Shown: positions 1-8,210, counted from the stretch's first letter. The stretch is 17,814 nt of DNA from Candidatus Poseidoniaceae archaeon (GCA_013329925.1 DUJK01000112.1:1-17814); one strand, 5' to 3'. The notes: a model not told the origin generated them from the sequence alone. Program-made: numbers and translations.

Positions 1-77
1 GTAACGTTTGAACTCTGCATGGATAGCGTGATTAGAACTGTGATAAGAACTGTCAAAGCCATGCGTTGGTTAAACAT
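1..77 (-). CDS. N-terminus of a secreted or membrane protein (partial, runs off left edge)
   Basis: Reading leftwards from an ATG at 77, an open frame of 25 codons reaches the window edge. It begins MFNQRMALTVLITVLITLSM: a short basic start followed by a hydrophobic run, which is what a Sec signal peptide or first membrane helix looks like. An AAGGAG Shine-Dalgarno site lies 8 bases upstream (86-91), and a CATATAAT TATA-like box lies at about 120-127, about 25 bases before a plausible transcription start near 95. These three agreeing signals are why I call it despite its shortness. It is divergent from rlmE. The mature protein is outside the window, so no function can be given. Confidence 0.6.
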   Translation of the reverse strand, partial: MFNQRMALTVLITVLITLSMQSSNV

Positions 78-118
78 AGTTCCTGCTCCTTGACTCACCG
101 TAGAAGGTCTTCCTCTTT

Positions 119-127
119 CATTATATG
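119..127. promoter_or_regulatory. TATA-like element between divergent genes
   Basis: CATTATATG reads as CATATAATG on the other strand, so the same AT-rich block could act as a TATA box either way. On the minus strand it is well placed (about 45 bases before the ATG at 77, leaving an untranslated leader of roughly 18 bases with a good ribosome site). On the plus strand it would place a start near 150, about 35 bases before rlmE. The placement is inferred; no transcription data are available here. Confidence 0.4.
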
Positions 128-185
128 TTCTGTTGTGTAGGCTAAGTTCATTTGTGAGATAGTTGAGCCGTAGCCGAGGGGAATT

Positions 186-923
186 ATGGCAGACCACTGG
201 ATTGAGAATCACAAAAGAGATTCTTGGAGGCGTCAAGCAAAGGCCAGTGGTTATCGTGCTAGGTCAGCATTTAAGTTACTACAAATTCAAGAAAAGTTCA
301 AACTTATCAGAGAAGGTGATGTAGTGCTGGACGTCGGATGCCATCCAGGTGGATGGGCACAAGTAGCAGTTGAATTAGTCGGTGATGAGGGTACAGTAAT
401 CGGTATTGATTTGGAACCATGTCAGCCTGTTGAAGGTGCGTTGTTATTAGTTGGAGATATTACCGAAGAATCTACTCAACAAAGAATTCTTTCAGAGTTA
501 GATGGCAGGGTGATCAATACAATAGTTTCCGATATATCTCCGGATATTACTGGTAATTGGGATGTAGATCAAGCAGTTGCTATGACTTTAGTTGCTGATG
601 TCCTTGATTTTTCCCTAGATTTATTGGGCTACGGTGGTTGGTTTACGACAAAAATATTCCAAGGAGTGGGAATTGAAGAATTGATAGAGGCAATAAAACC
701 ATATTTTTCTGAAGTTCGAAGATTCTCCCCAATGGCATCGAGAAATTCTTCTTCAGAAGTATACTTAGTTTGTCGCAATCATATGCCTTGGAAACGTGGT
801 ACGACTGTCGTAAGAAAAACCTATGAAGAATTATTGGACAAAAAATTAAATCCGCCATCAAATGAAGTTGAAACTGAAGTATATTCGTCATTCAAAATAC
901 GCAAGAAAAAGTCTCCCAATTGA
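186..923 (+). CDS. rlmE: 23S rRNA (uridine-2'-O-)methyltransferase, RlmE/FtsJ family
   Basis: This is an S-adenosylmethionine-dependent RNA 2'-O-methyltransferase; in E. coli the family methylates U2552 in the A loop of 23S rRNA. The K-D-K-E catalytic tetrad is complete: K30, D116 (SDISP), K156 (TTKIFQG) and E191. Each sits eight residues before its E. coli counterpart, so the core aligns without gaps across these four sites. The SAM-binding loop is LDVGCHPGGW (48-57), where many relatives have GAAPGG. At 245 residues it is about 36 longer than E. coli RlmE. The excess is a C-terminal tail (from about 205) that ends in a lysine-rich patch, probably for RNA contact. GAGGGG at 176-181 supports the ATG at 186. 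It is followed after 30 bases by the OB-fold gene on the same strand. Archaeal relatives may also act on tRNA, so the exact target is not certain. Confidence 0.93.
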   Translation: MADHWIENHKRDSWRRQAKASGYRARSAFKLLQIQEKFKLIREGDVVLDVGCHPGGWAQVAVELVGDEGTVIGIDLEPCQPVEGALLLVGDITEESTQQRILSELDGRVINTIVSDISPDITGNWDVDQAVAMTLVADVLDFSLDLLGYGGWFTTKIFQGVGIEELIEAIKPYFSEVRRFSPMASRNSSSEVYLVCRNHMPWKRGTTVVRKTYEELLDKKLNPPSNEVETEVYSSFKIRKKKSPN

Positions 924-953
924 TTTATCAACATTAATGACAATGTTCGGTTT

Positions 954-1298
954 ATGAAGAAGAATAACAAACCAATTACCAAACCTAAAGTGTACAAAAA
1001 AGGGCGACAATTTGTTGCTGATCTAAGACCCAACAGGCCAGTTCGCCAATTAGATCTAATTATGCTAAGAATATACCCACGTAGACTAATTTATTCCGAA
1101 TCTTACACCGGTCCTGTTGCCGCTGCTTGTGGCAGGGATGAAACTGGACTTGTTGGTTTGATATTGTGGAATGAACAAATAGATCAAATTAGAATTGGGG
1201 ACATCGTTAGAATCGAATCAGGTTGGTGTCAAATGCGTGACGGGGAGTTAGTTGTCAGCACTGGTTCAACGGGTAAATTGAGAATAATTGACAGATAA
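954..1298 (+). CDS. OB-fold nucleic-acid-binding protein (RPA/SOSS-B-like)
   Basis: A 114-residue single-domain protein. A basic N-terminal tail (KPITKPKVYKKGRQ) precedes an OB fold from about residue 33. The diagnostic stretch is DETGLVGLILWNEQ followed by RIGDIVRIESG, the L-W-N and G-D-x-V-x-I pattern of archaeal replication-protein-A and SOSS-B/hSSB1-type domains, which bind single-stranded DNA or RNA. There is no zinc finger and no second OB domain, so it is a minimal form. It lies 30 bases after rlmE and could share its transcript. The Shine-Dalgarno site before the ATG is weak. A role in RNA metabolism with rlmE or in DNA repair is equally possible; the sequence does not decide. Confidence 0.7.
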   Translation: MKKNNKPITKPKVYKKGRQFVADLRPNRPVRQLDLIMLRIYPRRLIYSESYTGPVAAACGRDETGLVGLILWNEQIDQIRIGDIVRIESGWCQMRDGELVVSTGSTGKLRIIDR

Positions 1299-1318
1299 AT
1301 CTACTAATTTGTAGTGAA

Positions 1319-1328
1319 TTTATATTTT
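1319..1328 (+). promoter_or_regulatory. TATA box for the zinc-finger/EF-1beta operon
   Basis: TTTATATTTT lies in the 92-base gap after the OB-fold gene, the most AT-rich block there. A start about 25 bases downstream (near 1350) would leave a leader of about 40 bases that contains GAGG seven bases before the ATG at 1391. This suggests a promoter separate from that of rlmE. Confidence 0.5.
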
Positions 1329-1390
1329 GTAATCTCACGCAAGGATAAAGAAGGGAAGGTCGTGGGCAAGTTTGTTCCTGAGGCATATTC

Positions 1391-1561
1391 ATGAGTGAGA
1401 AAGCAGTAAATTGTACATCATCTGGAGTTCCGTTAGTCGAGGAAGGGTCTACATCATTCCCCTGCCCTGGCTGTAATGAAGAATCAATCGGTAGAAGTCC
1501 TCGGTGCAGAAATCAAGGTGTTCTATACAACTGCACACAATGCGGATATCAAGGACCCTGA
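1391..1561 (+). CDS. Small archaeal zinc-finger protein (HVO_2753/DUF1610-like)
   Basis: A 56-residue ORF running from ATG 1391 to TGA 1561. The C-terminal half (RCRNQGVLYNCTQCGYQGP) matches the small archaeal zinc-ribbon 'RNA-binding' family, which characteristically ends in Y-x-C-P-x-C-G-F-x-G-P. That family usually has four CxxC-like half sites. Here two are intact (C25/C28 and C48/C51) and two are half lost: C8-T-S-S11 and S36-P-R-C39. In many archaea this gene sits directly before the EF-1beta gene, as it does here, 9 bases apart. Its stop codon lies inside the Shine-Dalgarno site of the EF-1beta gene, so the two are probably translationally coupled. A ribosome-associated role is inferred from this context and is not shown by the sequence. 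Confidence 0.8.
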   Translation: MSEKAVNCTSSGVPLVEEGSTSFPCPGCNEESIGRSPRCRNQGVLYNCTQCGYQGP

Positions 1562-1567
1562 GGTGAT
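1560..1567 (+). promoter_or_regulatory. Shine-Dalgarno site of EF-1beta overlapping the upstream stop codon
   Basis: GAGGTGAT shows a near-full match to the archaeal anti-Shine-Dalgarno sequence and shares two bases with the TGA at 1559-1561. It ends three bases before the ATG at 1571. It fixes the EF-1beta start and implies coupling to translation of the zinc-finger gene. Confidence 0.7.
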
Positions 1568-1570
1568 ACT

Positions 1571-1843
1571 ATGGGACTAGTAGTAATGACTTACAAATTA
1601 AATCCAGATTCAGATGTAGAGGATGTAAATCCTGAAGACATAGCAGATTACATCAAAGGCTTAGCCAACGATGTTTATGATGTCCAACAAGTAGAAGTTA
1701 AGCCTCTAGCGTTTGGGCTTAAATTCGTTCAAGTTCATGTTGTTATGAATGATGGTCCAGGACTTACTGATGAATTTGAAGCTTTGATGTCTGCAAAACC
1801 AGGCGTCGGTGAAATAGAAGTTCTTTCAATGGGTCTTATTTGA
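1571..1843 (+). CDS. ef1b: Translation elongation factor 1-beta (aEF-1B)
   Basis: This is the nucleotide-exchange factor that recharges EF-1alpha with GTP during elongation. The 90 residues cover the whole compact archaeal form. They include the N-terminal strand VVMTYKLNPDSDVED, the central EVKPLAFGLKFVQVHVVMND segment and the closing GVGEIEVLSMGLI; the family typically has L-P-I-A-F-G-L-K and a final strand rich in D/E-V. The start is set by the strong GAGGTGAT site overlapping the previous gene's stop. Its TGA directly abuts the stop codon of truD on the other strand, with no base between. Confidence 0.93.
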   Translation: MGLVVMTYKLNPDSDVEDVNPEDIADYIKGLANDVYDVQQVEVKPLAFGLKFVQVHVVMNDGPGLTDEFEALMSAKPGVGEIEVLSMGLI

Positions 1844-3244
1844 TCACAACTGATTCAACGGACATTGCATAAATTCTCTTAGTAGCGTTGTGGCATAACT
1901 TCCTGAGGATAATGTGAATCGAAATCTCAAACAAGCTCCTTCCGGATGCCATCTACTATTTTCCTTTGGCCCCTGTTGCCATTTTTCTCCCAATGATTCG
2001 TCTAGGGCAATAGGTACAACATCAACGAATAATTCTTGGTAACTTGTTACTAAAGCCCTTCGTGTGCCCTTTGATGATAAACGTGGTATTTCATCGACTT
2101 GCCAATCGATTTGATTCAGTCCATAATCGGTAATCGCTCCAAGTTCTATCTCTCCACTTTCTCCTGATGAAGTGTAGATTTCACTGCCAGGTAATGGGCC
2201 GGTGGTAACTAACCTGCCCAATTGGCAATTTCTAGTGATTCTAGGTAAAGTGCGATCATCAACGGTAACACAACTGGCAACATCTAGTTGGCCTTTTTCA
2301 TCAACCCTACCTACTAAATCGCCAGCAACTGGTGATGAAATTGGTAATCCAGCAGTTATTCTATGGTGTAGTGATTTATTGAAAATAATAGACTGAGCAG
2401 CGTGAATCGTCATCAATTGAAGGTTGTTAGGTAATTTTCTAAAAGCCCCAAGGTAATCATCAGGGTTGTCAATTAGGTGTTCAAGCATTCTTCTTTCAAA
2501 ACCAAGCCATTTCGGGGCCAAATCTATCGCCTCTTTTACCGCACCATTCTCTCTAATGTAGGCTCTAAAATCAGCGACTTCAGTATTTTCTTCATATCCT
2601 TCCATTGACAGATAAGTTAGAGTTGCCTGTTTAAAATCACCATTTAATACATGCTTTCCAACTTCTGCAGTAACTGGCCTTCCAGATCCAAATCGTTGCG
2701 GACCAATCCAATTGGGAAATAATCCATCACCAACAGAATCAATTAATTTACTCCTTATATTTTCAACTTCTTCCATTGCTTCTTGCTCACTCATAGGCGT
2801 TCCATCTTGGTGGCAACATCCTCTAACAACAATAGTAAATCTATTTCCACGGTGGTTACCAAAACCTATTTTTTGATGGGTTCTACCTAAAATCTCAATC
2901 TCAACATCAGGAATCTCAACTTGAGCGACTTTGTTTTGTATTGAGTCTATTATGAATATTTGTTGAGTTATTGCTCTTTTGTCTTTTGTTCCAGCAAAAA
3001 ATATTCGATTTCTTGAAATTCCTAAGCGCTTTGATAAATTATTACAAAATTTGTTGGTTTCCCAATTGGTCAGTGTTACTCTTGCAACAGTAAATCTGCC
3101 ACGCGAATCATAGGTAATAGGTGTGGCCACTTCATCGACTCTAAAATCGGAAACACGAGCCTTTAGAACTCCGCCTATGCCATTAGATTTAGTAGCAAAT
3201 CCTTCCAGTCCTATGGCTTTAGCCACAGGATCTAAACTAGTCAT
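1844..3244 (-). CDS. truD: tRNA pseudouridine synthase TruD
   Basis: TruD/Pus7-family enzymes convert uridine to pseudouridine, at position 13 of tRNA in E. coli; archaeal and eukaryotic members also act elsewhere. The catalytic aspartate is D88 within FFAGTKDKRAITQQ, the G-x-K-D-x-x-A signature. Family landmarks GNHRGNRFTIVVR (RNA and active-site wall) and NWIGPQRFG (normally N-Y-F-G-x-Q-R-F-G) follow, and the C-terminal LSSGSYATTLLREFM closes the fold. At 466 residues it has the long form with an inserted TRUD domain, as is usual in archaea. It begins 11 bases after rpo11 ends, so the two are likely one operon. It ends against the EF-1beta stop with zero spacing. Confidence 0.93.
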   Translation of the reverse strand: MTSLDPVAKAIGLEGFATKSNGIGGVLKARVSDFRVDEVATPITYDSRGRFTVARVTLTNWETNKFCNNLSKRLGISRNRIFFAGTKDKRAITQQIFIIDSIQNKVAQVEIPDVEIEILGRTHQKIGFGNHRGNRFTIVVRGCCHQDGTPMSEQEAMEEVENIRSKLIDSVGDGLFPNWIGPQRFGSGRPVTAEVGKHVLNGDFKQATLTYLSMEGYEENTEVADFRAYIRENGAVKEAIDLAPKWLGFERRMLEHLIDNPDDYLGAFRKLPNNLQLMTIHAAQSIIFNKSLHHRITAGLPISSPVAGDLVGRVDEKGQLDVASCVTVDDRTLPRITRNCQLGRLVTTGPLPGSEIYTSSGESGEIELGAITDYGLNQIDWQVDEIPRLSSKGTRRALVTSYQELFVDVVPIALDESLGEKWQQGPKENSRWHPEGACLRFRFTLSSGSYATTLLREFMQCPLNQL

Positions 3245-3255
3245 TTATATCGCCT

Positions 3256-3513
3256 TCAAAGCTTTGCATCAGAAAATTCTTTAGCGATAGAACTAACTAA
3301 ATCGTTCAAAACTTTATCTGCAGCCTTCTTTGATGCAGTTCTAATGTAGAATTCTGGATCATCCAATTCAGGGTGTCCAGGGAAGTAGTTTGCATACTCG
3401 ATGTCTTTGTGTTTGTTTAATCGCTCTCTAAGCATTTGCAAACTGGTGTGGCTTTCACCGACAACTCTCAGTCTTAGCTCATTTTTTTCCTTGATAAGTA
3501 CCTTAACTGGCAT
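3256..3513 (-). CDS. rpo11: DNA-directed RNA polymerase subunit Rpo11 (RpoL)
   Basis: This is the archaeal counterpart of Rpb11, which pairs with Rpo3 to nucleate polymerase assembly. The fold signature is clear: ELRLRVVGESHTSLQMLRERL followed by EYANYFPGHPELDDPEFYIRT. The family typically has G-E-x-H-T-L-x-N-x-L and an x-Y-x-x-x-H-P element. An upstream in-frame GTG at 3522 would give 88 residues. I prefer the ATG at 3513 (85 residues) because GGTG sits six bases before it, and family members usually begin with a short M-x-V/I strand. It precedes truD by 11 bases. A plausible TATA box (CTTAAAAT on the minus strand) lies near 3570-3577. Confidence 0.92.
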   Translation of the reverse strand: MPVKVLIKEKNELRLRVVGESHTSLQMLRERLNKHKDIEYANYFPGHPELDDPEFYIRTASKKAADKVLNDLVSSIAKEFSDAKL

Positions 3514-3522
3514 GACGAACAC

Positions 3523-3635
3523 CCATCCGAAAAGCCATCTTGTTTTGAACCTTGTCCCATAAGAATCCCCGATTTTAAGCCTTTTAATAATCTAACAACC
3601 GCCTTGCTTTTTTACCTAATCTCTGTGGACACCAT
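3523..3635. promoter_or_regulatory. Divergent promoter region, rpo11-truD versus RND exporter
   Basis: This is a 113-base AT-rich spacer between two diverging genes. On the plus strand TTTTAATAATC at about 3583-3593 is the best TATA candidate, about 50 bases before the exporter ATG. On the minus strand CTTAAAAT near 3570-3577 is well placed for rpo11. Box positions are inferred from composition and spacing only. Confidence 0.4.
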
Positions 3636-6239
3636 ATGGACACCATGAAACTTGAGGAGTCCATGGCTGATTTTGCTGGCAGATTCAGAAAACTTTCTGC
3701 CCCCATAATTATTGGTACTTTGCTTATCACAGTTGTACTATTAGGTAACTTAGCAACCTCGCCGCCGAGCTTTAACACCGATTTAGATGCCTTTACTCCA
3801 GAGTCTGAAGCAAAAACTGCTCACGAACGAATTCACGAGAACTTTCCAAATGAGACCCGGCCGATGTTTATTGATGTAACATCTGATGATGGACAAAACA
3901 TCCTATCTTTAGACAACATCAAACAAATGAATGTTCATTTAAGAGCAATCGAAAATTTGTCAACAGATTCAGATAACTCAGTTGTGGTTTGGACGACTAC
4001 TCCAAGTATTCTGCAAACCGCGTTAGATGAAGAAGCCGATGGCGTGATACTTGACAATATTAGTTCTTGGAATGAATTGATTGACTTGATTGCGGCAGAT
4101 GATGTTGAATGCAGGCTTACCAGTGATGATCAATTTCTCTCAGCCGCAACATATGCTTCGTCTGCATTACTCAATAAAGACCTCAATATCAATCCAACCT
4201 GTGACTATTTGTCCTCAGGTGAAGGGGATGGAACTCCTTTAGCATCTTCGACACTTTGGGTTTTGGAAATTGACCCCGAATTAAGTGAAGAAGAGAGAAA
4301 GGAAATACAAGTAGAAATTCGCAACTTGCTAGATGGAATCTCAGCAGAATCATCTATTGAGTATGGAGTTGTATCACTAGACTTATTGTCACATGATATC
4401 GATAGTAGGACACTGGATAACGTGGCTTTGCTGGTTGGGCTTGCTATGTTAGTGGTAGTAGTCTTACTAATTTTTACGTTTAGATCAGCACGTGACGTAA
4501 CCTTCCCGCTTGTTGGATTGTCATGTGCATTGATTTGGACCTACGGTTTACTAAATCTGTTTGGAGTAGAATTTTCGGCTTTAGAGGTGGCAGTTGCACC
4601 TTTGGTTCTTGGTCTTGGAATTGATTATGCCATACATCTTCAAAGAGCCAATAGTGCTCTAAGGGAACAATACCCAGACCCAGCGGAATCCTGGCTTAGG
4701 GCTTGTGCTAAATTATCAGTCCCACTTTCTCTTGCGGTAATAACCACGGTAGCAGCGTTTTTGGCTAATATAATCTCTCCGCTCCCACCGCTGACAACCT
4801 TTGGTATTGCTTTAGCAATGGGTGTTGTATGCGCATTTATCACTTCAACAGTTGTTGTTGGCGCACTCCATGTATTCTTCAACAGTAAACCGAGGTCAAG
4901 TGAATCCCGTGCCTTCACAATGCCAACTTTAACAAATAACATAGTGAAAGTTCAGCAGAAACAACAAGTTGGTATTTTCCTAGTAGTAGTATTTCTTTCA
5001 GGTGCTTCTATATTTGGTGCAGCATCACTTGAGACCAATTTTGATCTCGGAGATTTCGTAGATCCAGAAATGGAAATAATGGACGTTAGAGATGACTTGT
5101 CTAATAATTATGATAGTGCTGGTTGGAAGTTAATCTATGTCCTATTCGAACCATCTGATGGTAATGATAAAATCACCGCTGATGCTGATTTGCTAACTGA
5201 ATTAAGAGGGTTACATGGGGATTTAGAATCAAATCATGATGTTGTAGGTACGGATGGGACCTTCCCATCTCCATCATACGAGGGTCCTTATGTAATATTA
5301 CGGGATGCGGTTCTAAGAGATTCAGCATTTGGTGATGTACATAATTTAGAGGTATTCCAGGATGGTGGTGTCTACGTAAAGGACTATGACTTCCCTTGCA
5401 ATCTAGCAGCCGCATTTGATTCATTGTCAACTAACCAAACAATTGCTGATGCCCTCAGTGGGGAAACATGGGCAGATAGAATAAGTCACAGTGTTTATTT
5501 GGAAGATGGTGAAGTAGTTTATCTTAGAAATGAAATCAGAGTCGAAGCAACTACATCTACAGAGTCAGAAAAGGTAGTCAAGGAATTTGAAAACATGCTT
5601 GGGGATGTGGATAAATCAGGTACCTTAAGGTATAACCTCGCTAATAATGCCAATTTGTACGTAACTGGTGATTTAGCAATGCTTCAGTCTGTTTTAGACG
5701 GATTATCATCCTCGCAAATCGAATCAACATTAATTTCACTTGCTGTATCCTTTTTGGTGTTATTCTTACTAACTAGAAGGATTATGCCCGCCATAGTTAT
5801 TCTATTCCCTGTCGGAATCGCGTCTCTTTGGGTGGTTGGTTCTATGGCGGCAATTGGACTAAAATGGAATGTACTAACTGTAATGGTAACCGCTCTTACA
5901 TTGGGTATAGGTATCGATTATTCAATTCATATGTGGCGACGTTTTGAAGTTGAATTAAAGCGTAGAAACAATCACTGGGACGCACTAAGAGCTTCGATAT
6001 CCACAACAGGGGTCGCTTTGATAATGAGTGCATTAACAACATCATTAGGATTTATGGTATTACTATTTTCACCGATGCCAATTATCCAAGATTTCGGTCT
6101 AATAACAGCAATCACAGTAGTATTTTCCTTACTACTTGCGTTGGTATTATTACCAGTACTCATGGAATTGTCTGCACGCAGTAAAGAAGAAGAAGTTATT
6201 GAGAAAGAATTTGAACCTCAACTCGATGATTTAGCTTGA
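3636..6239 (+). CDS. RND-superfamily transporter (MmpL/SSD-like exporter)
   Basis: An 867-residue integral membrane protein with the duplicated RND layout. TM1 is at about 23-42, followed by a large external loop (about 43-260) and a five-helix block (about 262-420). A second lead helix (about 445-465), a second external loop (about 466-690) and a second five-helix block (about 698-850) follow. Both halves carry GLGIDYAIH (about 325-333) or GIGIDYSIH (about 756-764), the G-x-x-x-D-Y motif of MmpL/HpnN-type proteins, whose aspartates couple proton flow to export. Substrates in the family are lipids or hydrophobic compounds; none can be assigned here. ATGs at 3645 and 3663 are alternative starts, the last preceded closely by GAGGAG. 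The gene overlaps the tail of the opposing DUF2240-like gene by 9 bases. Confidence 0.85.
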   Translation: MDTMKLEESMADFAGRFRKLSAPIIIGTLLITVVLLGNLATSPPSFNTDLDAFTPESEAKTAHERIHENFPNETRPMFIDVTSDDGQNILSLDNIKQMNVHLRAIENLSTDSDNSVVVWTTTPSILQTALDEEADGVILDNISSWNELIDLIAADDVECRLTSDDQFLSAATYASSALLNKDLNINPTCDYLSSGEGDGTPLASSTLWVLEIDPELSEEERKEIQVEIRNLLDGISAESSIEYGVVSLDLLSHDIDSRTLDNVALLVGLAMLVVVVLLIFTFRSARDVTFPLVGLSCALIWTYGLLNLFGVEFSALEVAVAPLVLGLGIDYAIHLQRANSALREQYPDPAESWLRACAKLSVPLSLAVITTVAAFLANIISPLPPLTTFGIALAMGVVCAFITSTVVVGALHVFFNSKPRSSESRAFTMPTLTNNIVKVQQKQQVGIFLVVVFLSGASIFGAASLETNFDLGDFVDPEMEIMDVRDDLSNNYDSAGWKLIYVLFEPSDGNDKITADADLLTELRGLHGDLESNHDVVGTDGTFPSPSYEGPYVILRDAVLRDSAFGDVHNLEVFQDGGVYVKDYDFPCNLAAAFDSLSTNQTIADALSGETWADRISHSVYLEDGEVVYLRNEIRVEATTSTESEKVVKEFENMLGDVDKSGTLRYNLANNANLYVTGDLAMLQSVLDGLSSSQIESTLISLAVSFLVLFLLTRRIMPAIVILFPVGIASLWVVGSMAAIGLKWNVLTVMVTALTLGIGIDYSIHMWRRFEVELKRRNNHWDALRASISTTGVALIMSALTTSLGFMVLLFSPMPIIQDFGLITAITVVFSLLLALVLLPVLMELSARSKEEEVIEKEFEPQLDDLA

Positions 6240-6827
6240 TAAAGCTGTAATAATTTGCTCCATTGCTAGATTCTGTTCTCTTGCAACCAGGGCTAGAGCT
6301 AACCAAACAGTGGCATAACCAAGCGCTTTTTGTTTACGCTCCGCTCTTCTTTCAATTTCTGCTACAGGAATCTTTGTTTGACGGGCAATATATTTCTTCA
6401 ATCGGGCTGCCATCTTACTCCTAGGATCAGTTGACTGGTTTTCAGATAGCGCTTTGTTGGCGACTTTTACACTAGGTTTTGCAGTAGGAGTTTGAGAAAT
6501 TGATTGATTTACTTCAACTTTTGGCGAATCGCCAAAATCAGCCGGTGAAATCAGTCTAGAAGGTCTAGGAAACCAACCAATTGGTGTCGAGATACCTTTG
6601 GTATCAAAACTAGGGCTCAACTCATCTCGATTGCCTTTTAGCCATCCAGTTTCCATTAATTTACTAACAACTTGTTCAGATTGTTCAGGGCTTAACCATT
6701 CCATATCAAATGATAATACACGTTCTAAGTCTATATCTGACATTTTTGATATGCCGCGGAAGCATATTGCTATGACTCGGCGAATATCATCATAATCTTC
6801 ATCGGTCACATCCTTCACACAAATCAA
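6231..6827 (-). CDS. DUF2240-like archaeal protein
   Basis: A 198-residue soluble protein. The segment VLSFDMEWLSPEQSEQVVSK with the following TGWL, LSPSFD and TPIGWFP elements matches the pattern I know from the archaeal DUF2240 family (F-x-L-x-W-F-S-P-x-x-x, then a short helix, then L-x-P-x-F-D and a P-x-G-F turn). That pattern suggests a small winged-helix-like unit. A low-complexity linker (about 105-140) leads to a basic helical C-terminus with RKQKALGYATVWLALALVAREQ. The function of the family is unknown. The open frame starts at TTG 6827, but GTG at 6818 is as likely; neither has a convincing ribosome site. It is divergent from the HEAT-repeat gene and overlaps the exporter's 3' end by 9 bases. 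Confidence 0.6.
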   Translation of the reverse strand: MICVKDVTDEDYDDIRRVIAICFRGISKMSDIDLERVLSFDMEWLSPEQSEQVVSKLMETGWLKGNRDELSPSFDTKGISTPIGWFPRPSRLISPADFGDSPKVEVNQSISQTPTAKPSVKVANKALSENQSTDPRSKMAARLKKYIARQTKIPVAEIERRAERKQKALGYATVWLALALVAREQNLAMEQIITALSS

Positions 6828-6859
6828 AACCTTTTCAATCTAATTGTTCATAATTGGAG

Positions 6860-6867
6860 TAATTAAT
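6860..6867. promoter_or_regulatory. AT-rich core of a divergent promoter
   Basis: TAATTAAT lies in the 90-base spacer between the DUF2240-like gene and the HEAT-repeat gene. It is nearly symmetrical, so it could act as a TATA box for both. Plus-strand transcription would start near 6890, about 28 bases before the GTG. Minus-strand transcription would start near 6838, just ahead of the TTG/GTG starts. Confidence 0.35.
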
Positions 6868-6917
6868 CAACAGGTTCATGTCTACAGTCACCTTGCACAG
6901 GTCGCAGGGGAGTTGTT

Positions 6918-8210
6918 GTGAGTAAAGAGTACATTGCAAGAGACCCCCGTACGGGAAAACCTCTCAATGTTTCTCGGTCCAAATCCAAGAAGCAGTATAT
7001 CGAAACTGAGCAGGGTCCTTGGATGGCAATTCCAGATCTAGATATCATTCCCTTGGCCATCGGAGAAATAGAAGAATGTAAGATTCCTTGGCGTTCTAAA
7101 GAATATCATTTGACACGTAAAGATGGCATTATGGCACTGACTAGGATTAAGGGTGCAAGAGCCAATGAAGCACATAAAGCACTACTTCTAGGGCTTGAGG
7201 ATGATGAACCTCAAATTCGTGTCGCTTCACTCAAAGCCCTTCCAGAGGTTGCCACTCAGAAATCTGATGAACTGTTTGATTGGTTGTCCGTTTTGCTTGA
7301 TGATGATGATATTGCAGTAAGAACATCTGCTAGTGAAGCACTCTCAGTATCTGCTCCAGTGTTCCCATCAGGTGTCGATATAATTATTCACAATGAACTG
7401 AGGTCAGCCAATAAAAATAGAAGTAAAGCCGCATTTAAAGGCTTAGATTTGCTTTGTGAGGCTTGGCCAGAGGTTGCTTGTGACCACATTGATGAATTAT
7501 TCCTCGAACCCGATGTGGAGTTAAGAACTAGAGGGGCTAAGTTACTAGGGAAAATTTTGACAAAAGGTGGTTCAGCTGGTTGGGACCTAATTTCATGGGC
7601 GTTAAATGATAACGAACCATCTGTTAGGCGAGCGGCAGCCAAAACACTTCCAAGGCTAGCAAAGGCTGATACTAGAATTGCTACAATACTTGCTGAAAGA
7701 GCCCTTTCAGACTCAGATTCGCAGGTAAGAGTTAGTGCTGTTAAAGCGATTAGATTACTAGACAAGGATAGTGGGCGAGCAAAGGAATTGATTCTCAAAG
7801 GTGCTTCATCAAGAGATCTGAATGTTAGAAAGGCATGTATTGATATGTTACCAATACTGTACGGCGAGGAAGTCCTGCGTGGTATTGCTATTGACTTGTT
7901 GAAGACGGAAACTGATTCGAAATTAATTAAATCACTAAATCAACTCGCAACAGATGATTCTCTCGAGGGTTCTGAAGCAACTAAAAACCGCTTCTTGGCC
8001 CCTGCTCCTGCAGTCCCTAAATTAGATCGTGAAGTCGCTGAAGCCGCGGGTAAAAGAATTGGTTTAGAACCTGTTTTGCCCGATAAGAAGGTTGAAGAAA
8101 ACCTAGAACAACAACCTGCTGAATCAAATGCAAGCAAACCTAAGGTTTCGAGTTTATATCGTAGTGTCTCTCAAGATGAAATGATGGGTTATGACGATGA
8201 TGAGTACTGA
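6918..8210 (+). CDS. HEAT-repeat protein
   Basis: A 430-residue soluble protein built from tandem helical repeats (about residues 84-345). Each has the HEAT/PBS-lyase pattern of an acidic turn, then V-R followed by alanine-rich helix B. Examples are DDEPQIRVASLKALPEV, DDDIAVRTSASEALS, NEPSVRRAAAKTLPRL and DSDSQVRVSAVKAIRLL. Such solenoids are scaffolds for protein-protein contacts and have no catalytic residues of their own. The first 80 residues are a separate basic region (SRSKSKKQ) with an unfamiliar fold. The C-terminus is a disordered, charged tail ending DDDEY. GTG at 6918 is preceded by GGGGAG five bases upstream, which fixes the start. The partner is unknown. Confidence 0.8.
   Translation: MSKEYIARDPRTGKPLNVSRSKSKKQYIETEQGPWMAIPDLDIIPLAIGEIEECKIPWRSKEYHLTRKDGIMALTRIKGARANEAHKALLLGLEDDEPQIRVASLKALPEVATQKSDELFDWLSVLLDDDDIAVRTSASEALSVSAPVFPSGVDIIIHNELRSANKNRSKAAFKGLDLLCEAWPEVACDHIDELFLEPDVELRTRGAKLLGKILTKGGSAGWDLISWALNDNEPSVRRAAAKTLPRLAKADTRIATILAERALSDSDSQVRVSAVKAIRLLDKDSGRAKELILKGASSRDLNVRKACIDMLPILYGEEVLRGIAIDLLKTETDSKLIKSLNQLATDDSLEGSEATKNRFLAPAPAVPKLDREVAEAAGKRIGLEPVLPDKKVEENLEQQPAESNASKPKVSSLYRSVSQDEMMGYDDDEY

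Noticed and set aside
27..55. Direct repeat of an AGAACTGT unit near the left edge
   Set aside because: It encodes the repeated T-V-L-I of the signal peptide on the minus strand, so coding explains it.
1310..1323. CTAC-TAATTT-GTAG as a terminator after the OB-fold gene
   Set aside because: Four pairs with an AT-rich loop and no U-run directly after is too weak to call.
7388..7798. 136-residue open frame antisense to the HEAT-repeat gene
   Set aside because: It is a by-product of repetitive codon use in the HEAT repeats, has no ribosome site and has a composition unlike real proteins. The same reasoning removes the other long antisense frames, such as those at 4640-4942 and 12753-13031.
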